A DNA stretch of 64,000 bases from Trematomus loennbergii. Its lineage: Eukaryota > Chordata > Actinopteri > Perciformes > Nototheniidae. The notes under the pieces were generated by a model, which was given only the letters and a program-made list of their open reading frames with translations, was not told the DNA's origin and did no database searches. Position 1 is the stretch's first letter. Every line of letters begins with the position of its first letter. The position numbers and the translations under genes were made by a program. Positions 1-12,444 of the stretch are shown here, one piece after another. Location of the stretch: the NCBI GenBank assembly GCA_012861695.1, contig JAAOOA010000470.1, forward strand, positions 117,501-181,500. Direction: 5' to 3'.

Positions 1-668
1 GTGGACATTCAGTAATGATATATTATGTTGCACATTAATGTTCCTGAGCTGATTTCTGACTGAATATAATGTCCAGCCACAGATTTACATACTACACATT
101 TGATCGCAGATCAAAATACACACATTGGAGTTAAAGCAGGGTTGAGAAGATGTTTTAAAATAGGTAAAATAGCTATTTTAATTCTCAATGACGCAGAGTC
201 ATGGGAAATGAATTGAACTGGCTGTTGCTAGTGTCAACATGACTAGGTGTTTGGGGTGCAAGGAGTTTTTTTTCTCATAATGATTCACAACAGCTGCTGT
301 TACTCTGGCCTGTGCATGCAGACTTGTTTGGTTGTTGTGTTTTTAAAAAAAAACCTGTTAATGCCACAAGTGATCCAAGTCCAAACACTCACGCTCGTTT
401 TTAATGTAAACATTGATTCACTTAGAGGCTTGATGACACGGTGACGCATTTTAAATCCAAGCTGATGATACAGTGATGGAGGTGAAACCAGGATGTTTGG
501 TCCAGATATTTATTCAGGAAGTGTGACTGACAGGAAGGCGTCAGTGATTGATTTCTTTTTACTATAACTCCATAACTCAAGGTGAGACGCTTCAGGCAAT
601 TCATCAAAAGTTGGCATTAGAAAATGCGTCATTTCCATATATAACCGTAAAACTTGTGGAAACCTGTC

Positions 669-840
669 TTAAAAGGCCCTTTTATGCTCATTCTCAGGTT
701 CACATTAGCATGTAGTGTGTCTACTGTGACATGTCTCCATGCTTTAATGTTCAAAAAGCTCTTTATTTTTCTCATACTGCCTGAGCTGCAGCACCTCTTT
801 TCACCTTCTGTCTGAAACTACTTTCCAGTTTTATTCCAAT
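669..840 (-). mobile_element. Fragment of the TTAA element that carries the 57-bp minisatellite elsewhere
   Basis: It begins at a TTAA and runs through a terminal-repeat-like start, part of one 57-bp unit (a GTAGTGTGTCTACT core) and then the same unique sequence that flanks the array at 12740-12815, here in reverse orientation. It carries less than one unit rather than an array, so it may represent the state before expansion. Confidence 0.6.
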
Positions 841-974
841 CTATATTCTGAAGGTTATAACAGAGGCCTTTATGCATTTAGCATTTATATCCTGATTTAT
901 AGAACATTTGTTTCCCAAAAACACAGCCTTTTAGCCATGACAGTATTTCTTGATTTAATAGATTTCTGTTACTG

Positions 975-1305
975 AAACGTATGCAAATTAGCCATATTTG
1001 ACAAAGTAATTCCATTTGCATATTTAACATTGCCTTTCAGAACACTTTTAATACAAAACATATTCGTCTTACTGTTAGACACGACCTGGGGGAGTTTCTA
1101 TGTGATGTCTATCAGGCTCATATGTTTACCCGACCACTTGTAGTGTCAAGCAGTTGTAGGGATCATCATGTGACCTCATTGTTTTTCAGATGTTCCTCTC
1201 AAACTACTCATCACCTCACCCCTATAACACGAGCGTTGTCTCTTTGCAGGTGAAACACTTGACTCGTGACTGGAGAGCGACAGCTTACGCTCTGAGACAC
1301 TCGAC
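975..1305 (+). pseudogene. Partial duplicate of larp6 intron end and exon start
   Basis: The sequence closely matches 1911-2226, including the splice acceptor (TCTTTGCAG, ending at 1249) and about 53 bases of the following exon, which read VKHLTRDWRATAYALRHS. The match then stops and an unrelated tail reaches a stop codon. No splice donor follows, so this is probably a pseudo-exon made by a local duplication rather than an alternative exon. Confidence 0.75.
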
Positions 1306-1504
1306 TTTAGTTCTAATTCATAGTTTTTGCTCACAAATTGCCGCACATTTTAACACACTTTTCAAATTAAGGCAGAGAACAGATATATTTGCTGTGAAGC
1401 TAATGCTACCTTATGGTAGGGCTGCACGATTTAGGGAAATAATCTAATTGCGATTTTTCTGACAGATATTGCATTTCGATTCGATTTGCCATATTTGTTT
1501 TTAA

Positions 1505-1647
1505 GCAACCCAACGGAAGTTTATTGTAAAATGGGGCCATATCTCCGGCTAGGAAGGTCGTATCAACGTGCTCCCGTCTCTAGCACCCCCGCAGCCCGAG
1601 CTACGAGTGAAAGAACTAAACTTACATGAAACTTCCGTTGGGTTGCT
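1505..1647. mobile_element. Short TTAA-flanked inverted-repeat element (MITE)
   Basis: About 18 bases starting GCAACCCAACGGAAG are repeated inverted at the other end, and TTAA lies at or next to each border (1501-1504 and 1648-1651). No coding capacity is visible. The TTAA target fits a piggyBac-type non-autonomous element. Confidence 0.65.
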
Positions 1648-2172
1648 TTAAAGTCAAGCTTCAGTTTAAGATTCACCCTGTAATAGATGTAGAACATGTG
1701 ATGGAGCATTACTAACCTGACTCGGATGCTTTGTTTCACCAAACCATCTAGGAACGCTCCATTGGAAGCCATTTGGAAAAGGGCAGGCACTTTCAAAAAT
1801 ACTTGGCAGGTGATTGGATAAATCTGTCTATCACCTTCTATCATGGGCCACTTCTGATTGGTTAACAATGACTGGTACATGTGGAGCACAGCACTTCTGA
1901 TTGTTACAGAATCGGATACAAATTAGCACATATTTGACAAAATAATTCCTAATTTGCATATTTAACATTGCCTTTCAGAAAACGTTTAATACAAAACATA
2001 TTAGTCATACCGTTAGTCATGAACTGGGGGACTTTCTATGTGATGTCTAACAGGCTCAACATTTACCCAACCACTTGTAGTGTCAAGCAGTTGTAGGGAT
2101 CATCATGTGACCTCCATTGTTTTCAGATGTTCCTCTCAAACTACATGTAACACGAGCGTTGTCTCTTTGCAG

Positions 2173-4462
2173 GTGAAGCACTTGACTCGTGACTGGAGAA
2201 CGACAGCTTACGCTCTGAGACACTCGAAGATGCTCGAGCTGAACGAGGAGGGTCGGAAGGTGCGGCGTAAATCTGCAGTGCCCGTCTTTGCCAGCGAGTC
2301 GTTGCCGAGCCGCATGCTGCTGGTGAGCGATCTGCAGAAGTGGCCGGAGCTAGCATCGCTCACGAAGGATAACGGAGTCAGCGAGGGAGCGGCCACTCAG
2401 CAGGAGCAGCTGATGAAGCTGTTGCTGAAAGAGTTCGGCACGTATGGCGCCATCGCCTCCGTCAGAGTCCTGAAGCCGGGGAAGGAACTGCCGGCAGACC
2501 TGAAGCGTCTGAGCGGCCGCTACACGCAGCTCGCCGCCGAGGAGTGCGCCATTGTGGAGTTTGAGGATGGAGGCCGCAGTGAAAGCCAATGAAGCCGTAG
2601 GGTGCGAGGATGGAGGCACCGGGTCCCTGGGGTTTGTTGCGTTTTCTATCATTTGAGGAAGGAGTAGCCGAAAAGAATCCAGGAAGCTTCCCGTCAAGTT
2701 TATTTATTTATTTGTTTATTCCACACATGGCAGTTATTTTAAAACAAAACATGTACACTTTAACTAACATGTACACTAATGGAGCATTTCCACTGCAGGG
2801 CCTCGCACGGCTTAGTGCGGTATAGTTAGGCCTTGGTAGGCCAGGCTCACTTTATGCTGCGTTTCCATTACAGTTTAGTAGCTGGGGCAGTAACTATAGT
2901 AACGCAGTGTAGGCGGAGCCTAGACGTCATCTTCAATGAGAACCACAGAAAAACAACATCAGCCGTTAGCTGTTAGCACTCAAGCTCACAGCTCCTCATA
3001 TCTGTTCAGAAACTAGACAAAAGTTAAACAAGTACAAACCACAGACTGCCTGTGTCATGGCGAATACAGTCGCTGGTTTTTTATGTCTGTATAGGCCGTT
3101 GTTGTGAGTGTGGACGGTCGGAGCATATACTGCGTTAGCTTAGCCGATCTCCATTCAGGAAACACGCATTTTAAAAGGGTTTTCGCCTGCCGTCTGTCTG
3201 CAGACTTGTCAAAGCATTAATTCATGGTTGTTCCTAACCGGTATCAGTATGTTGTTACTTCGGCATCATTTTGAAACGTGTATTACAATTAAATCACGGT
3301 CAAATATGTTCGTTTTGTTGTAGTTGCCAGCGATTCTCTCACTAGTTTAGCATACTCAGCCCGGTTGTTGGCCCGGAAAGCACTGTCGTGGAAATGCGCC
3401 ATTATACTGTTTTTTTTTTTTATAGCGCATGGTGGAAAGGAGCAGGGAGAAGAAAATCAAATTTTACCTGCCCCTTCTTAAAAAAATAACAACAAAAAAT
3501 GAAATAACCATAAAAAAGCAATATTCTTTCAGTCACAGTTGCTTACAAATACTGAAACATAAAACCAGAACACAATCAAAAGTCAACTTCATACCGTCTA
3601 ATTCGGTTTCTTTATACATTTTCTTAAACATAAAAATGTTCTTCATTCGGCAAAGAATTCCACTTCTTTACGCCAACTACAGTGACACACATCTGCTTTA
3701 AAGTAGTGTGCAAACTGATGCTCAAAATTGTAGTAAATAAAAAAACATCCTTTCATAACATATTATATGGCTAGACAAATTACCTAATAAAACACATAGT
3801 AACAGTTGATATATTGATTCTTCTCACAGGTTGAAGGTGGTCCTGATCGGCACCAAGCCTCCCAAGAAGAAGGTCCCGAAAGAGCGTCCTCGGGAGGAAG
3901 GAGGGATGCGTAAAAGTCGCTCGCTGAACAGCAGAGTTCGTGAACTCCAATATCACGGAGACGACTCGGCATGCAGCTCCTCGGAAACCGAAAGCACCCC
4001 GACGTCCCCTCGCCTCGCCAGGAAGTCCCAGTCCTGCAACAAGCTCAGCCCCACCACCGCAGGGGTCAACTTCCAGCAGAACAATCACCTCAGTCCTGTG
4101 ATTTCTCCGCGAAACAGCCCCTGGTCGAGCCCCCGTGCCAGCCCCTGTGCTCAGAGGAAATCCCCCACAAGTCTCCGTTAGCCAGCGAGGGCCGTCTGAG
4201 CCCTGAGGCGGGGCGTCGCTGGGCAGATTACTCGTCGGACAGTAGCCTCACACCCTCGGGGAGTCCGTGGGTTCAGAGGCGTAAACAAGTGGCGTCCCAG
4301 GAGAGCAGTCCGGTGGGCAGTCCCATGATGGGGAGGAAGATGCAGAACGCAGATGGTCTTCCTCCGGGGGTCACGAGGCTGCCCAGGGGTCCCGACGGCA
4401 CCCGAGGATTTCACTGTGTCACCGTGGCAGAGCGGGGAAAAAGCGCAGCGACTCAGACTTGA
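2173..4462 (+). CDS. larp6: La-related protein 6, 3' part (two exons visible)
   Basis: LARP6 is an RNA-binding protein of the La family; the mammalian protein binds the 5' stem-loop of type I collagen mRNAs. The visible exons are 2173-2631 (acceptor CTTTGCAG) and 3830-4462 (acceptor TTCTCACAG, stop TGA 4460-4462). The first encodes the end of the La motif (VKHLTRDWRTTAYALRHS) and most of the RRM (MLLVSDLQ, FGTYGAIASVRVLKPGKELP, ECAIVEFED). The second starts LKVVLIGTKPPKKK, runs through a Ser/Pro-rich tail and ends with the conserved SUZ-C-like segment (ADGLPPGVTRLPRGPD then RGFH). Two frame breaks are seen: a 2-base loss near 2566-2571 (the expected reading EDVEAAVKANEAVG resumes after it) and a 1-base loss in the C run 4162-4166. 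These may be assembly errors. The 5' exons are outside the window. A teleost a/b paralogue cannot be assigned. Confidence 0.9.
2777..3404. mobile_element. Inverted-repeat DNA element in a larp6 intron
   Basis: The ends are imperfect inverted copies of TAATGGCGCATTTCCAC. The interior has no significant open frame. It lies wholly inside the intron between the two visible larp6 exons. Confidence 0.55.
3410..3720 (-). mobile_element. LINE 3'-end fragment in a larp6 intron
   Basis: Read on the minus strand it contains the last residues of a LINE reverse transcriptase (an EWNSLP motif) and then 3' UTR. The same sequence occurs on + at 63830-64000 at the right edge of the window, so this is a repeat family. 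A T tract lies at the left border. Confidence 0.55.
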
Positions 4463-5300
4463 TCATGTGAAGCATCCATTCCTTCTTATCCCCCAGAAAG
4501 AAAGAAAAAAAATTGGAAATTTGAGCAGTTCTTGAACCCCCTCCCCTTCACCCCACATTTGAGACTGTGTAGATATATTTTTGTTGAGTGCATCAGTTTC
4601 AGTCTTTGTTATATTTTTATACGACGTTTTTGAGTTGGCTGCATTAGTGATTTACTAATGGACATTTGAGTGAATGTAAAGTGATCTTGGTTTTTGAAAT
4701 GGACTTTCATCTCCATTGCGGTTTAATCTTGTTTTACATGGGGGAGGGTGGAAAAGGGAATTTCACTTTTTTTTTTTTTATTGAAAGTGTCCTCTGTCTT
4801 GTGTGTAAAAGCTCACAACATTGTCTGTGGATGGTGTGTAAATGTAAGTAATGTAAGTGGCATAGGTGCATGGACCTGATAGAGATATCACCATATGCCT
4901 TTCTGTATTCGTCTACTGTGAGTTCACTTTTTCTTTGGTATATGTTATTTAAACTGAGGCCATAAAGCTCCACTGCCATAAAGGTTGGTCAGTTAAATCT
5001 GGGACATGATATTTCTTAGTTTTTATTTTGCCTTTTTTAATTTGCTGAACGCTCTAAGTTGGGATGGTCTCCTCCTGCCTTGTAAATGTTAATTTGTAGC
5101 TGCTTTATTTATTATTTTAGCTTTTTTTCATTATTTTCTTGGCATCTGTTTCCATCAGTCTAAGCTCTCGGTGAGATTCAGGGGATGTTCAGGTCAAGCA
5201 GAAGGAAAAAAAAATGCTCTTATGTTCCTGCCTTTACATCTGAGCTGGGGTATTTGTACATTGCGATTCCTATTGTACAAATAAATCACTAAAATTGCAA
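4463..5300 (+). other. larp6 3' UTR with poly(A) signal
   Basis: AT-rich non-coding sequence follows the stop. The first convincing AATAAA is at 5280-5285, within a TATTGTACAAATAAATCAC context, giving a 3' UTR of about 0.8 kb. Open frames inside it are not supported as genes. Confidence 0.6.
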
Positions 5301-5949
5301 TTTGGCCTGGTTTTTCTCCTCTTGTTTGTGGCGCATTTTGAGGTATTCAAGGTTTTTAAAACGATCCATGATGCAATCTTATTCATGTTTCTATTTTAAT
5401 ATGAGAGTGAGATACTGTTGCTGTGCCAAGCCTGTAGAAGCAGTTCCACAATTGGAAAGCAGAATTGGCTCACTTGACTGTTTTTTTGTAATGGCTTGCA
5501 CAGATGGGAGCATGATAAGAAATATGATGGATTATAAGAAGTATCAACCCTCTACAAACATGGAAGACTAGTTGCACAAGGAATTAATTATTTGCAATGC
5601 CAGATTTAGTGGGATGTATCGAGGCTTTTTGACACGGATCCACAGAAATGTAATGTATTGCCAATAAATAGGGCTGTACGTTACTATTTGTATCAATTGA
5701 TCTGCCAATTAGTTTCTTGGTTAATGGTTGGGACTTTAAAAAAGGGGGAAAATAGCAAAAATGAATTAAATCCAAGCTTCTAAAAGTACAATTTGTCTTA
5801 AAACATCTTGTTTTTTCATGATAAAAACAAACTTATAAGTATTTTAGCCCCAAATTGTGCACCACATTGAGCAGTTTAAATGTGTAAATCGTGCCTTTTA
5901 AGAGGTGCTTTGGCTCGCAACAGCGCTTTTATCATTTCAGTACATTTAC

Positions 5950-6230
5950 AAATCGTTGCAACTAACTCTAACTGGTGGCTTACGTATTCTCACGTCCTCC
6001 TGTAGCTGAAGCACCTTTTTGAAAGCAATTTGAGCTTCGAGTGTTTGTGGAATTGGTCTGACGGGTTTCTGAACACTAGTCCTATTGTCCAAGCTCTGCC
6101 ACGTTGCATGGAGACTTGAGTGCGTTTGAAGTCCTTCCACAGATTCCTGATTGGATTAAGGTTTGGATTCTGAATTGGATAAGATCTTTGTTTTGAACGC
6201 AGCACATTCCAGTCTAGCTCTGGCATGTTT
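5950..6230 (-). pseudogene. Decayed Tc1/mariner transposase fragment
   Basis: The minus strand reads NPNLNPIRNLWKDFKR, matching the conserved SPDLNPIENLW region that contains the last catalytic acidic residue in Tc1 transposases. Here that position is changed, and only the C-terminal region remains in two overlapping frames. Confidence 0.65.
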
Positions 6231-6752
6231 TGACGTTGTCTTGAGGTGATTTTTCACGGACTGAAAACTAAGGTTATACTTTTGATTTGTTGGTATTTTT
6301 GCTGCATTCATGTCAATCTTTTAACTTTCATAAGCCTCAAAGAGCTGACTGCATGAGGAGCATCCCTGTGTGTTGGACTATCAAATGATTTGGTATATAT
6401 AGTCATCTTATTTTTGGTTCGAATACATTTGGGTCGAGACCTTGTTTACAAAAGAGAGAAAACTCCAAGAAACAAAAAGCCAATTTGGCAAGATGATGAA
6501 ACCCTAATAAGGAAAGCAATTAACTTTTAAGCAAATTAATTACCTAAAAGAATATATAAAAATGTACTTAACACTAGAACCGCCAGAGGTTTTTGTATAC
6601 CTAAAACCGCCACCTGGGTCAAATTCACCCGCTATTAGAATGCATTGATTTTCAAGGTAAAATGTTCTTTTATTGAACAGTGAGTTTTGAAAATGATAAA
6701 TGACGTAAACTTGAAGGACATACTACGCTTATTTTCAGATTCATATTAGTAT

Positions 6753-7388
6753 GTTTTTCATTTTTCATTTAATCGTTTATTTGAAGAGGGACAGTGCACA
6801 TTGATGAACATTTAAAACAAATAATGCTTTAAAAACGTAAACATTTGAGCTAGTTTCCATCCGTAGTCCCTCACATACATTTAAGAACATGACATTTATA
6901 TACATAGCAAAATAAATACATGATATGCAGAAAGAGCAAGAGCAGCATATAAGCATTTACCACATGGCAGTACAATGTAGCAGCTACGACATAAAGTGCA
7001 GGAGAAGATACAAGGGCTACATAAAGTGCAGGAGAAGATACAAGGGCTACATAAAGTGCAGGAGAAGATACAAGGCTACATAAAGTGCAGGAGAAGATAA
7101 AAGGGCTACATCAAGTGCAAGAGGAGATGCCCCTGTATTAAAGTGCATCTAGCGGTGATTGCACGTTTGTTTGTTTCTCAACCATTCTTTTAGTTGACCT
7201 TTAAAACTGTTCAAAGTGGGACAATCCCGTATCTCAGTAGGGAGGCTATTCCACAAAGAGCTGCCCTTAATTGATAGAATATTTTGACAGAAAGTGGTCC
7301 GTCTACGGTGGACTTCACAGTCTCCTCTGGTTTCTGACCTAGTGCAGCGTCCAGTGTGTTTTTTGTGGATGAATTCCCCTAAGTAGAG
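6753..7388 (-). mobile_element. LINE 3' fragment inserted in a TTAA element
   Basis: The minus-strand frame at 7149-7421 includes SSLWNSLPTEIRDCPTLNSF, typical of the C-terminus of CR1/Rex1/L2-type LINE reverse transcriptases. Its 3' UTR side holds about four tandem copies of a 31-bp unit (ACATAAAGTGCAGGAGAAGA...) at 6990-7120. The sequences on either side (6716-6752 and 7385-7442) are adjacent in the related element at 700-780, so the LINE landed inside that element. Confidence 0.65.
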
Positions 7389-7537
7389 ACATGTAGTGTC
7401 TCTACTGTGATATGTCTCCATGCTTTAATGTTCAAAAAGCTTCACTCACTCATTCACTGTGCCCACATTAAACAACAAAAAAACAAGGCAATTTAAGGTG
7501 ATAAAACCATGGGTCTAATAAATAAATTCAACATAGG

Positions 7538-7973
7538 GGGCCTTTCTCATTTCTCTAATTCCCCTCCTCGACTCCTATCCTCGTGTCTTAGTCCGCCCAC
7601 AGGAGATGCGAGCGGAGGAACCGAGGAGAGAGGAGGGGAACCGAGAGGAGTGGAAGCAGCAGGCGTTTAGAGAAATGAGAAATCCTCTCCTCAGAGCGGT
7701 CATTTTAAAGAGACGTCCATTAATGATGACAGGAGGCACAGCAGCACTCTGTCTGATGGACAGATGTGTTCATGACGACTTATTTACTTTGAATTCATTC
7801 ACAGTGCGGTATAATGAGACAATGACAGGCCACAGATGCGGATATATATACACACACATATATATATATATTTATAAATACAATTTCAGATTCAAACAAG
7901 TATGAGAGCACTCTCATCATAACGTAACACAATCAGAGACTGGATATAGAAATGAGAGAAATGAGAAAGGCCC
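7538..7973. mobile_element. MITE with GGGCCTTTCTCATTTCTCT termini
   Basis: The left end GGGCCTTTCTCATTTCTCT is matched inverted at the right end. The 436-bp interior has no supported gene; an open frame at 7606-7905 lies inside it and shows no known protein. Confidence 0.65.
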
Positions 7974-8544
7974 AGGGTCTATCACGCCTCAAATAAAGGA
8001 CCCCAGCATACAGCTTGTAATATATTATTATTATGATAATACCTCATCTTAGAGTGTTACACAGTAGCAAAGGTGTACACAATGCTGGGCAAAAGCAGAA
8101 TATTAGCATAATTTGGTTCTTTGAATAATTTATTCAGTTGTGTACACTTCACAGAGCATTTCCCAAAACAAAAAACAGCTATAGCAGGGCGAATAAAAGG
8201 TAAAAGGTGCATTTGCAAATTCACCCGGTTACTTTGGACTTGAGCTTTTATGCTAAGTTACAAATTCAAAGTGTGTCATTTCCTGTTATTTAGTTATTCT
8301 TAAAAGTGGTTAAATGTACAAATGTTTTCACTATCAGGCTGATGGGTGATACCTAAAATCTCCTCAAATCACCCGTAAATGTCTAAGCTTCTAAAACTCT
8401 TTAGATGTATTTCCCCTTAATATATTAAAAGGTTGAATCAAATGGTATTTAAAAGTTACCTTCTAATCGATGCACTATTTTACTCTTTCATTATTAACTT
8501 TTTACTTTTTTCTCTCCCAAATGCCGTTTGCCAAACACTCGCCC

Positions 8545-9420
8545 AGTAGAGACACTACATACTGATATCACTGCACATCAGCAGGAGAGGACTCTTTAAA
8601 GTAGAGACACTACATACTGATATACACCTGAAGATCAGCAGGAGAGGACTCTTTAAAGTAGAGACACTACATACTGATATACACCTGAACATCAGCAGGA
8701 GAGGACTCTTTAAAGTAGAGACACTACATACTGATATACACCTGCACATCAGCAGGAGAGGACTCTTTAAAGTAGAGACACTACATACTGATATACACCT
8801 GAAGATCAGCAGGAGAGGACTCTTTAAAGTAGAGACACTACACACTGATAAACACCTGAACATCAGCAGGAGAGGACTCTTTAAAGTAGAGACACTACAT
8901 ACTGATATGCACCTGAACATCAGCAGGAGAGGACTCTTTAAAGTAGAGACACTACATACTGATATACACCTAAACATCAGCAGGAGAGGACTCTTTAAAG
9001 TAGAGACACTACATACTGATATACACCTGAACATCAGCAGGAGAGGACTCTTTAAAGTAGAGACACTACATACTGATATACACCTGACATCAGCAGGAGA
9101 GGACTCTTTAAAGTAGAGACACTACATACTGATATACACCTGAACATCAGCAGGAGAGGACTCTTTAAAGTAGAGACACTACATACTGATATACACCTGA
9201 ACATCAGCAGGAGAGGACTCTTTAAAGTAGAGACACTACATACTGATATACACCTGAACATCAGCAGGAGAGGACTCTTTAAAGTAGAGACACTACATAC
9301 TGATATACACCTGAACATCAGCAGGAGAGGACTCTTTAAAGTAGAGACACTACATACTGATATACACCTGAACATCAGCAGGAGAGGACTCTTTAAAGTA
9401 GAGACACTACATACTGATAT
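8545..9420 (+). repeat. 57-bp minisatellite array 1 (about 15 copies)
   Basis: The unit starts AGTAGAGACACTACATACTG, continues through ATATACACCTGAACATCAGC and ends AGGAGAGGACTCTTTAA. Copies differ by a few substitutions and single-base losses. Because 57 is 19 codons, frames stay open on both strands; the resulting 159-, 107- and 69-residue frames are not proteins. Confidence 0.95.
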
Positions 9421-10579
9421 GAGAATGAAATGAACAGCCTCTTGTCATTTGATTAGATTATCATCTTATAAGTGCCTTAAATAACACAATCGGCTGCACT
9501 GGGATGATTTGCATGTTTTAGCAAATGGCAAGAGCGCATTCATTATTTCATCTTTTACATTTGTTCTGAATTTAGATCATATTGCAGAGCATATTGTCAT
9601 TAAAAGGTCCTCTGCTAATTAATGTAAAAACGAATGAATTACTCCATTGTGATTCAGCGTTGTTTCCAAGGCTGGTGAATATTTTAACGGCTCTTTAATT
9701 CCTCACTCAGTTGGATGCTTGCAGAGATTCTTTTATTCATGAGGCTACAGCGCCGTGTTTGTCCACGTTTTGTCGGAGGTGTGATCGGCTGTGGGAGTGA
9801 ACATAATGGGAGGACACAGCGAGATACAGGGGGTCAAAGCTGAAGCTCGCGAGCTGCGATGGGACTAAGTGGGATTGCATAAGAGAGGGATGAATACACT
9901 TTTGTTCTCCTCTTTGCATGATTAGCAATTCAAAAATCACGAAGTCGTGATTTCGCTTCCCTTCGACAGAACATATATTGGCCAAACTCCCAATGACTGT
10001 TCATTCTAGCAGTGTGAATATGGACTGTTTGGGATAAGTAGCACACAATTAAACTATTATTCACACAAGACGAAGTTCTATGTAATTATCATCAGGATCA
10101 CAAAAAGGAATAATAAAACCAAATACCACTCTGGCTATTATTTGTAATTTGGCAGTAGCCATTCTTGTATAGATAAGATGTTGTATAGGGCAGTAATTGA
10201 GCTAGACTAGACATACTTATCCAAGTGTGATCAGAGTGAGAACTAAAGAGCAAAACTTTACAGCTCTGTGTTTGAGATCATTTTAGAAGACAGTAAGGTA
10301 CTCTTAGGTACTGAGTAGCCACCTAAATAAAGGCACTGCTTGAACAACAAAAAACACATAGTTATTATATTATAGTTTATAAGATATGTATTGTATTATA
10401 TATGTAAAAATATACATATATGTGTGTATTATTGTGCAGCTGTTTTTGGCTAAGGATTGAACACTGCTTTTTGAAGGTGATGTTGGAGTCATCGGTTTGT
10501 GACCTATAAAATCTGAGGCCATGGTTCAGCAGATAAACAGATGGACTGTCCACTCCGAATGAGTTCTTACCCTAAGTAA

Positions 10580-10850
10580 AGGAGTCCAAGTATCTCGGGG
10601 GCCTTGTTTCTTTAGAACAATAGATGGAAGATGGGCCGGAGTATAGCAGTAGCTTCATCGCACCAAAAAGAGATCTGAGACAGAAGGCAAAACGTTCAAT
10701 CTATCAGTCTATCTTTGTTCCTCATCTGTGAAGGATGGTCACGACGGGAAACACGAGATTGCGATACGAGCGGTTGAAATGGGTTTTCTCCGGATGGTGG
10801 CTGGCATCTCCTTTAGGGATAAGATGACAAGTTCAATCATGGAGTAGAGC
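10580..10850 (+). mobile_element. Decayed LINE reverse-transcriptase fragment
   Basis: The plus strand reads ESKYLGGLVS and then LRQKAKRSIYQSIFVPHL with stops in between, matching the C-terminal part of a LINE reverse transcriptase repeated widely in fish (the ...KYLGVLFTS... and QKAKLSIYRSIYVP... motifs). Confidence 0.6.
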
Positions 10851-12011
10851 CGCTGCTTTTTTAGTAAGCATTGCACACGTTTCATCAAGTTGGTGAATGT
10901 TTTCTAAATTCTGCCAGTGTTGCGTGAAGATGTTTCTTCATACAGTATGCATGTGTTTTGGCACACTGGTGTTTTTATACTTGTATCTTTTTTGAAAGTG
11001 CAGCAGGTTTCTCCTAATGGAAGTGTTTTGGTCGTTGTGGCACGTTGGTATCTCTCGGCCACCGTGTGTTAGATGCATGAATATCATAACAGACTCATAT
11101 TTGCGTGCATATACACAGATGGATGTACACACACTGCCATGTTTAAGGTGCTACACCCAGTAATACAAACACACATCAGCACAGAGTGACTCAGACAGAG
11201 TGAGGTCATGCTCAGTCAGTAGTACCAATCAGAGGGAAGCTGCAGAAGCTTTCTGTCAATACTTAAATTGCACGTTTCCAAAAGGTGACTTGCAGAATAT
11301 TAGAGAGCCTTCCACGTCTCCTCCTCCTCCTCCTCCTCCTCCTCCTCCTTCGAGAGCATGACACACACTTGCATCCGTCAGTGGGCGGGAGCTGTAGCGA
11401 GTGTGAGGGGCGGTGACAGATTTGAGGAAGTGGAATAAGGGTGGAGTACATTTACAACAGCCTCAGCAAAGCAGCCAATAGGAGAAGTCGACACAAAAAT
11501 CAAGACAACATGCTCAGAGGGAAGCATTTCTCCTTCCTGTGATATGGTTCTTTTTCTACACTAGCATTATGTAACACAAATGGTTACAAGACATACACAT
11601 TGGGATACTAAAACTAGAATACAATACACACAAATAATAAAAGAACAAATTAAACAAGAATTTACAAAATAGACAAAGATTTGGGAGAAAGAAAGAAAAA
11701 TACAAATCTAATGTATAGGATGTAGTTAACAAATAACGGATAAATCACTAATACTCATACATTCATCTGAAATATGTTATGTTCTGTGTTTCACCCATTT
11801 CTCCTCTCTTGAACATAATTTCTAACTATCATCTTTAATTTTAATTTCAATTAAATACAACATGTTTCAGTTTATTTTGTATTTAAATGAAATATAATGA
11901 ACTGTCAAATGTTTGTAATATTTAACTGTTCTCACACCACGATGCCAAGTTAAAAAGCCATTTTCCAGTGACAGCAGATAGTGTCTCTCTGCAACAGACT
12001 GCCCTCATCCT

Positions 12012-12012
<1 letters not shown>

Positions 12013-12070
<58 letters not shown>

Positions 12071-12083
12071 CACACACACACAC

Positions 12084-12160
<77 letters not shown>
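12013..12160 (+). repeat. (CA)n microsatellite
   Basis: An almost pure CA repeat of about 148 bp with a few interrupting extra A or C bases. All open frames over it are repeat artefacts. Confidence 0.95.
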
Positions 12161-12161
<1 letters not shown>

Positions 12162-12444
12162 GCCTCTGGCACCTCTCCCATGTTTAATGTGAGGAAAAGC
12201 ACAGACATCTGTGATAATGACCTCCGCTAATAATAGACAATTCCAATCAGGGGCTGGTATTCAAGAAGGAAGCTAAGGATCATGGCTGCTTGAAACTGAG
12301 CATCTGCTATGCACACGTTCCTTACATTGATAAAAATACTGACCTCTAATTCTAAGCATCAGAAGTAAATGAACAGCGTTTCTGCAGGCTGAGCAACATT
12401 TATGATGCTTATTGCAAACGGACAAGAAAGTCATCCACATTTAA

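Larger units (their letters stand above)
1..2172 (+). other. larp6 intron sequence left of the first visible exon
   Basis: No coding exon of the upstream La motif can be found here, so the larp6 5' exons lie outside the window. The stretch is AT-rich and holds a mobile-element fragment near 669-840, a partial duplicate of the larp6 exon boundary near 975-1305, and a short inverted-repeat element at 1505-1647. Small open frames in it show no protein resemblance apart from the duplicated exon start. Confidence 0.6.
5301..8544. other. Intergenic, repeat-rich
   Basis: No host gene is visible. It contains a decayed Tc1/mariner fragment (5950-6230), a LINE fragment with 31-bp tandem repeats (6753-7388) inserted in a TTAA-element remnant, and an inverted-repeat element (7538-7973). 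The rest is AT-rich sequence in which I see nothing further. Confidence 0.6.
9421..12440. other. Intergenic; LINE scrap and simple repeats
   Basis: No gene is supported. It contains a decayed LINE reverse-transcriptase piece at 10580-10850, a (CTC)n tract near 11318-11350 and a long (CA)n tract at 12013-12160. The remaining sequence is AT-rich and unremarkable. Confidence 0.6.

Noticed and set aside
1190..1447. 85-codon frame with larp6 similarity
   Set aside because: Only about 18 codons match, taken from the duplicated acceptor; the rest is random sequence without a splice donor.
2141..2697. Antisense frames of 71, 62 and 115 codons
   Set aside because: They are shadows of the larp6 exon on the opposite strand.
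7606..7905. 99-codon frame
   Set aside because: It sits inside the inverted-repeat element at 7538-7973 and ends in an AT repeat; no protein resemblance.
8545..9420. Regular repeats resembling a CRISPR array
   Set aside because: The 57-bp units abut without unique spacers and occur in a vertebrate genome next to MITE sequence.
11922..12208. Four open frames over 12000-12160
   Set aside because: They are readings of a (CA)n microsatellite.
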